From NCBI GenBank assembly GCA_036520835.1, contig DATDIX010000206.1, positions 1 through 6,182 on the forward strand: DNA of 6,182 bases. Direction: 5' to 3'. The translations under genes were made by a program, and so were the position numbers. The stretch is from VBAT01 sp036520835. GTDB taxonomy: Bacteria; Bacteroidota; Bacteroidia; Chitinophagales; Chitinophagaceae. Shown here piece after piece: positions 5,726 through 6,182 of the stretch (position 1 is the first letter of the stretch; every line of letters starts with the position of its first letter). The notes below the pieces were generated by a model that saw only the letters and a program-made list of their open reading frames with translations, had not been told where the DNA came from and did not search any database.

Positions 5726-6182
5726 TCTAACCGGGTTACGAAACTTTTCAGCATTGACCATCCCATTATCCAGGCCGGCATGATCTGGACCAGCGGCTGG
5801 CGTCTCGCCAGTGCAGTAAGCAATGCCGGCGGACTCGGCCTGATAGGCAGCGGAAGCATGTATCCTGATGTCTTAAGAGAACATATCCGGAAATGCAAAT
5901 CCGCAACCACTCGTTCCTTTGGTGTAAACGTACCCTTACTTTATCCTGATATTGATAAACACATACAGATCATTATCGAGGAAGGGGTGAAAATTGTTTT
6001 TACCTCGGCCGGTAACCCTAAGACATGGACCAACGTATTAAAGGAAAAGGGCATTACGGTGGTGCATGTGGTCAGCAGCAGCAAATTTGCCCTTAAGGCG
6101 GAAGAAGCCGGATGCGATGCAGTAGTGGCGGAAGGGTTTGAAGCCGGCGGACATAATGGAAGGGAGGAGACAACGACAATGG
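5675..6182 (+). CDS. Nitronate monooxygenase / FabK-like FMN protein, N-terminal part
   Basis: The frame is open from ATG 5675 to the right edge (169 full codons), so the C-terminus is missing. The product is an FMN TIM-barrel protein of the 2-nitropropane dioxygenase family: HPIIQAGM (29-36) is the first strand, SNAGGLGLIGSG (49-60) the glycine-rich loop, FGVNVP (82-87) the second strand motif, and AEGFEAGGHNG (152-162) the phosphate/flavin motif with the probable catalytic His160. Nitronate monooxygenases oxidise alkyl nitronates. FabK, an enoyl-ACP reductase, shares these motifs, so the substrate is open. The family N-terminus (NRVTKLF) begins at residue 19 and no ATG, GTG or TTG lies directly before it. 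The only usable in-frame upstream start is ATG 5675, after the TAA at 5663. It adds MIKSSDLSHPFRGTGGFS, partly encoded by the repeat arm. Starting at the next ATG (5777) would remove the first strand, so I reject it. No Shine-Dalgarno sequence is seen. Confidence 0.88.
   Translation, partial: MIKSSDLSHPFRGTGGFSNRVTKLFSIDHPIIQAGMIWTSGWRLASAVSNAGGLGLIGSGSMYPDVLREHIRKCKSATTRSFGVNVPLLYPDIDKHIQIIIEEGVKIVFTSAGNPKTWTNVLKEKGITVVHVVSSSKFALKAEEAGCDAVVAEGFEAGGHNGREETTTM

Overview
The window looks like chromosomal DNA of a Bacteroidota bacterium, most likely the Chitinophagaceae or a close relative. Four things point there: a serine hydroxymethyltransferase with the internal insertion I associate with this phylum, a secreted repeat protein of the Bacteroidota tail-fibre-like type, A/T-rich start contexts with no Shine-Dalgarno sequence, and a perfect TAnnTTTG box upstream of glyA. 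The assignment is inferred from sequence style and was not tested by any search.

Layout. Positions 1-2852 (minus strand) hold the first 950 codons of a very large exported protein. It has a signal peptide, a Bacteroidota-type N-terminal module, about 37 copies of a roughly 17-residue NTAIG-type repeat resembling YadA/Hep_Hag head repeats, and GVGTTTP/GIGMNP-type segments that usually lead into a C-terminal S74 intramolecular chaperone. That last domain would lie beyond the left edge. Positions 2853-3077 are a 225-bp gap with a perfect 9-bp inverted repeat enclosing two copies of GGGCCGGAA. Positions 3078-4358 (minus) are glyA. Positions 4359-4590 are the divergent control region between glyA and the next gene; half of it is an inverted array of 9-bp AAGTTTAAG-like units around a 14-bp palindrome. 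Positions 4591-5583 (plus) are a complete sugar-phosphate nucleotidyltransferase with a C-terminal left-handed beta-helix. Positions 5582-5725 are a REP/MITE-like element with two GC-rich inverted arms around an AT-rich centre. From 5675 to the right edge (plus) runs the 5' part of a nitronate monooxygenase/FabK-like flavoprotein.

The four genes share no evident pathway. They are one-carbon metabolism (glyA), nucleotide-sugar synthesis, a flavin oxygenase or reductase, and a surface or secreted fibre. The most distinctive parts are the gaps. The element at 5582-5725 contributes two bases of the nucleotidyltransferase stop codon, and its right arm is read through in frame as part of an unusual N-terminal extension of the flavoprotein. 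The glyA leader carries a short-unit inverted array, and the fibre gene leader carries a nested repeat structure. I found no tRNA, rRNA, CRISPR array, transposase gene, recognisable riboswitch or clear previously undescribed multi-gene system.
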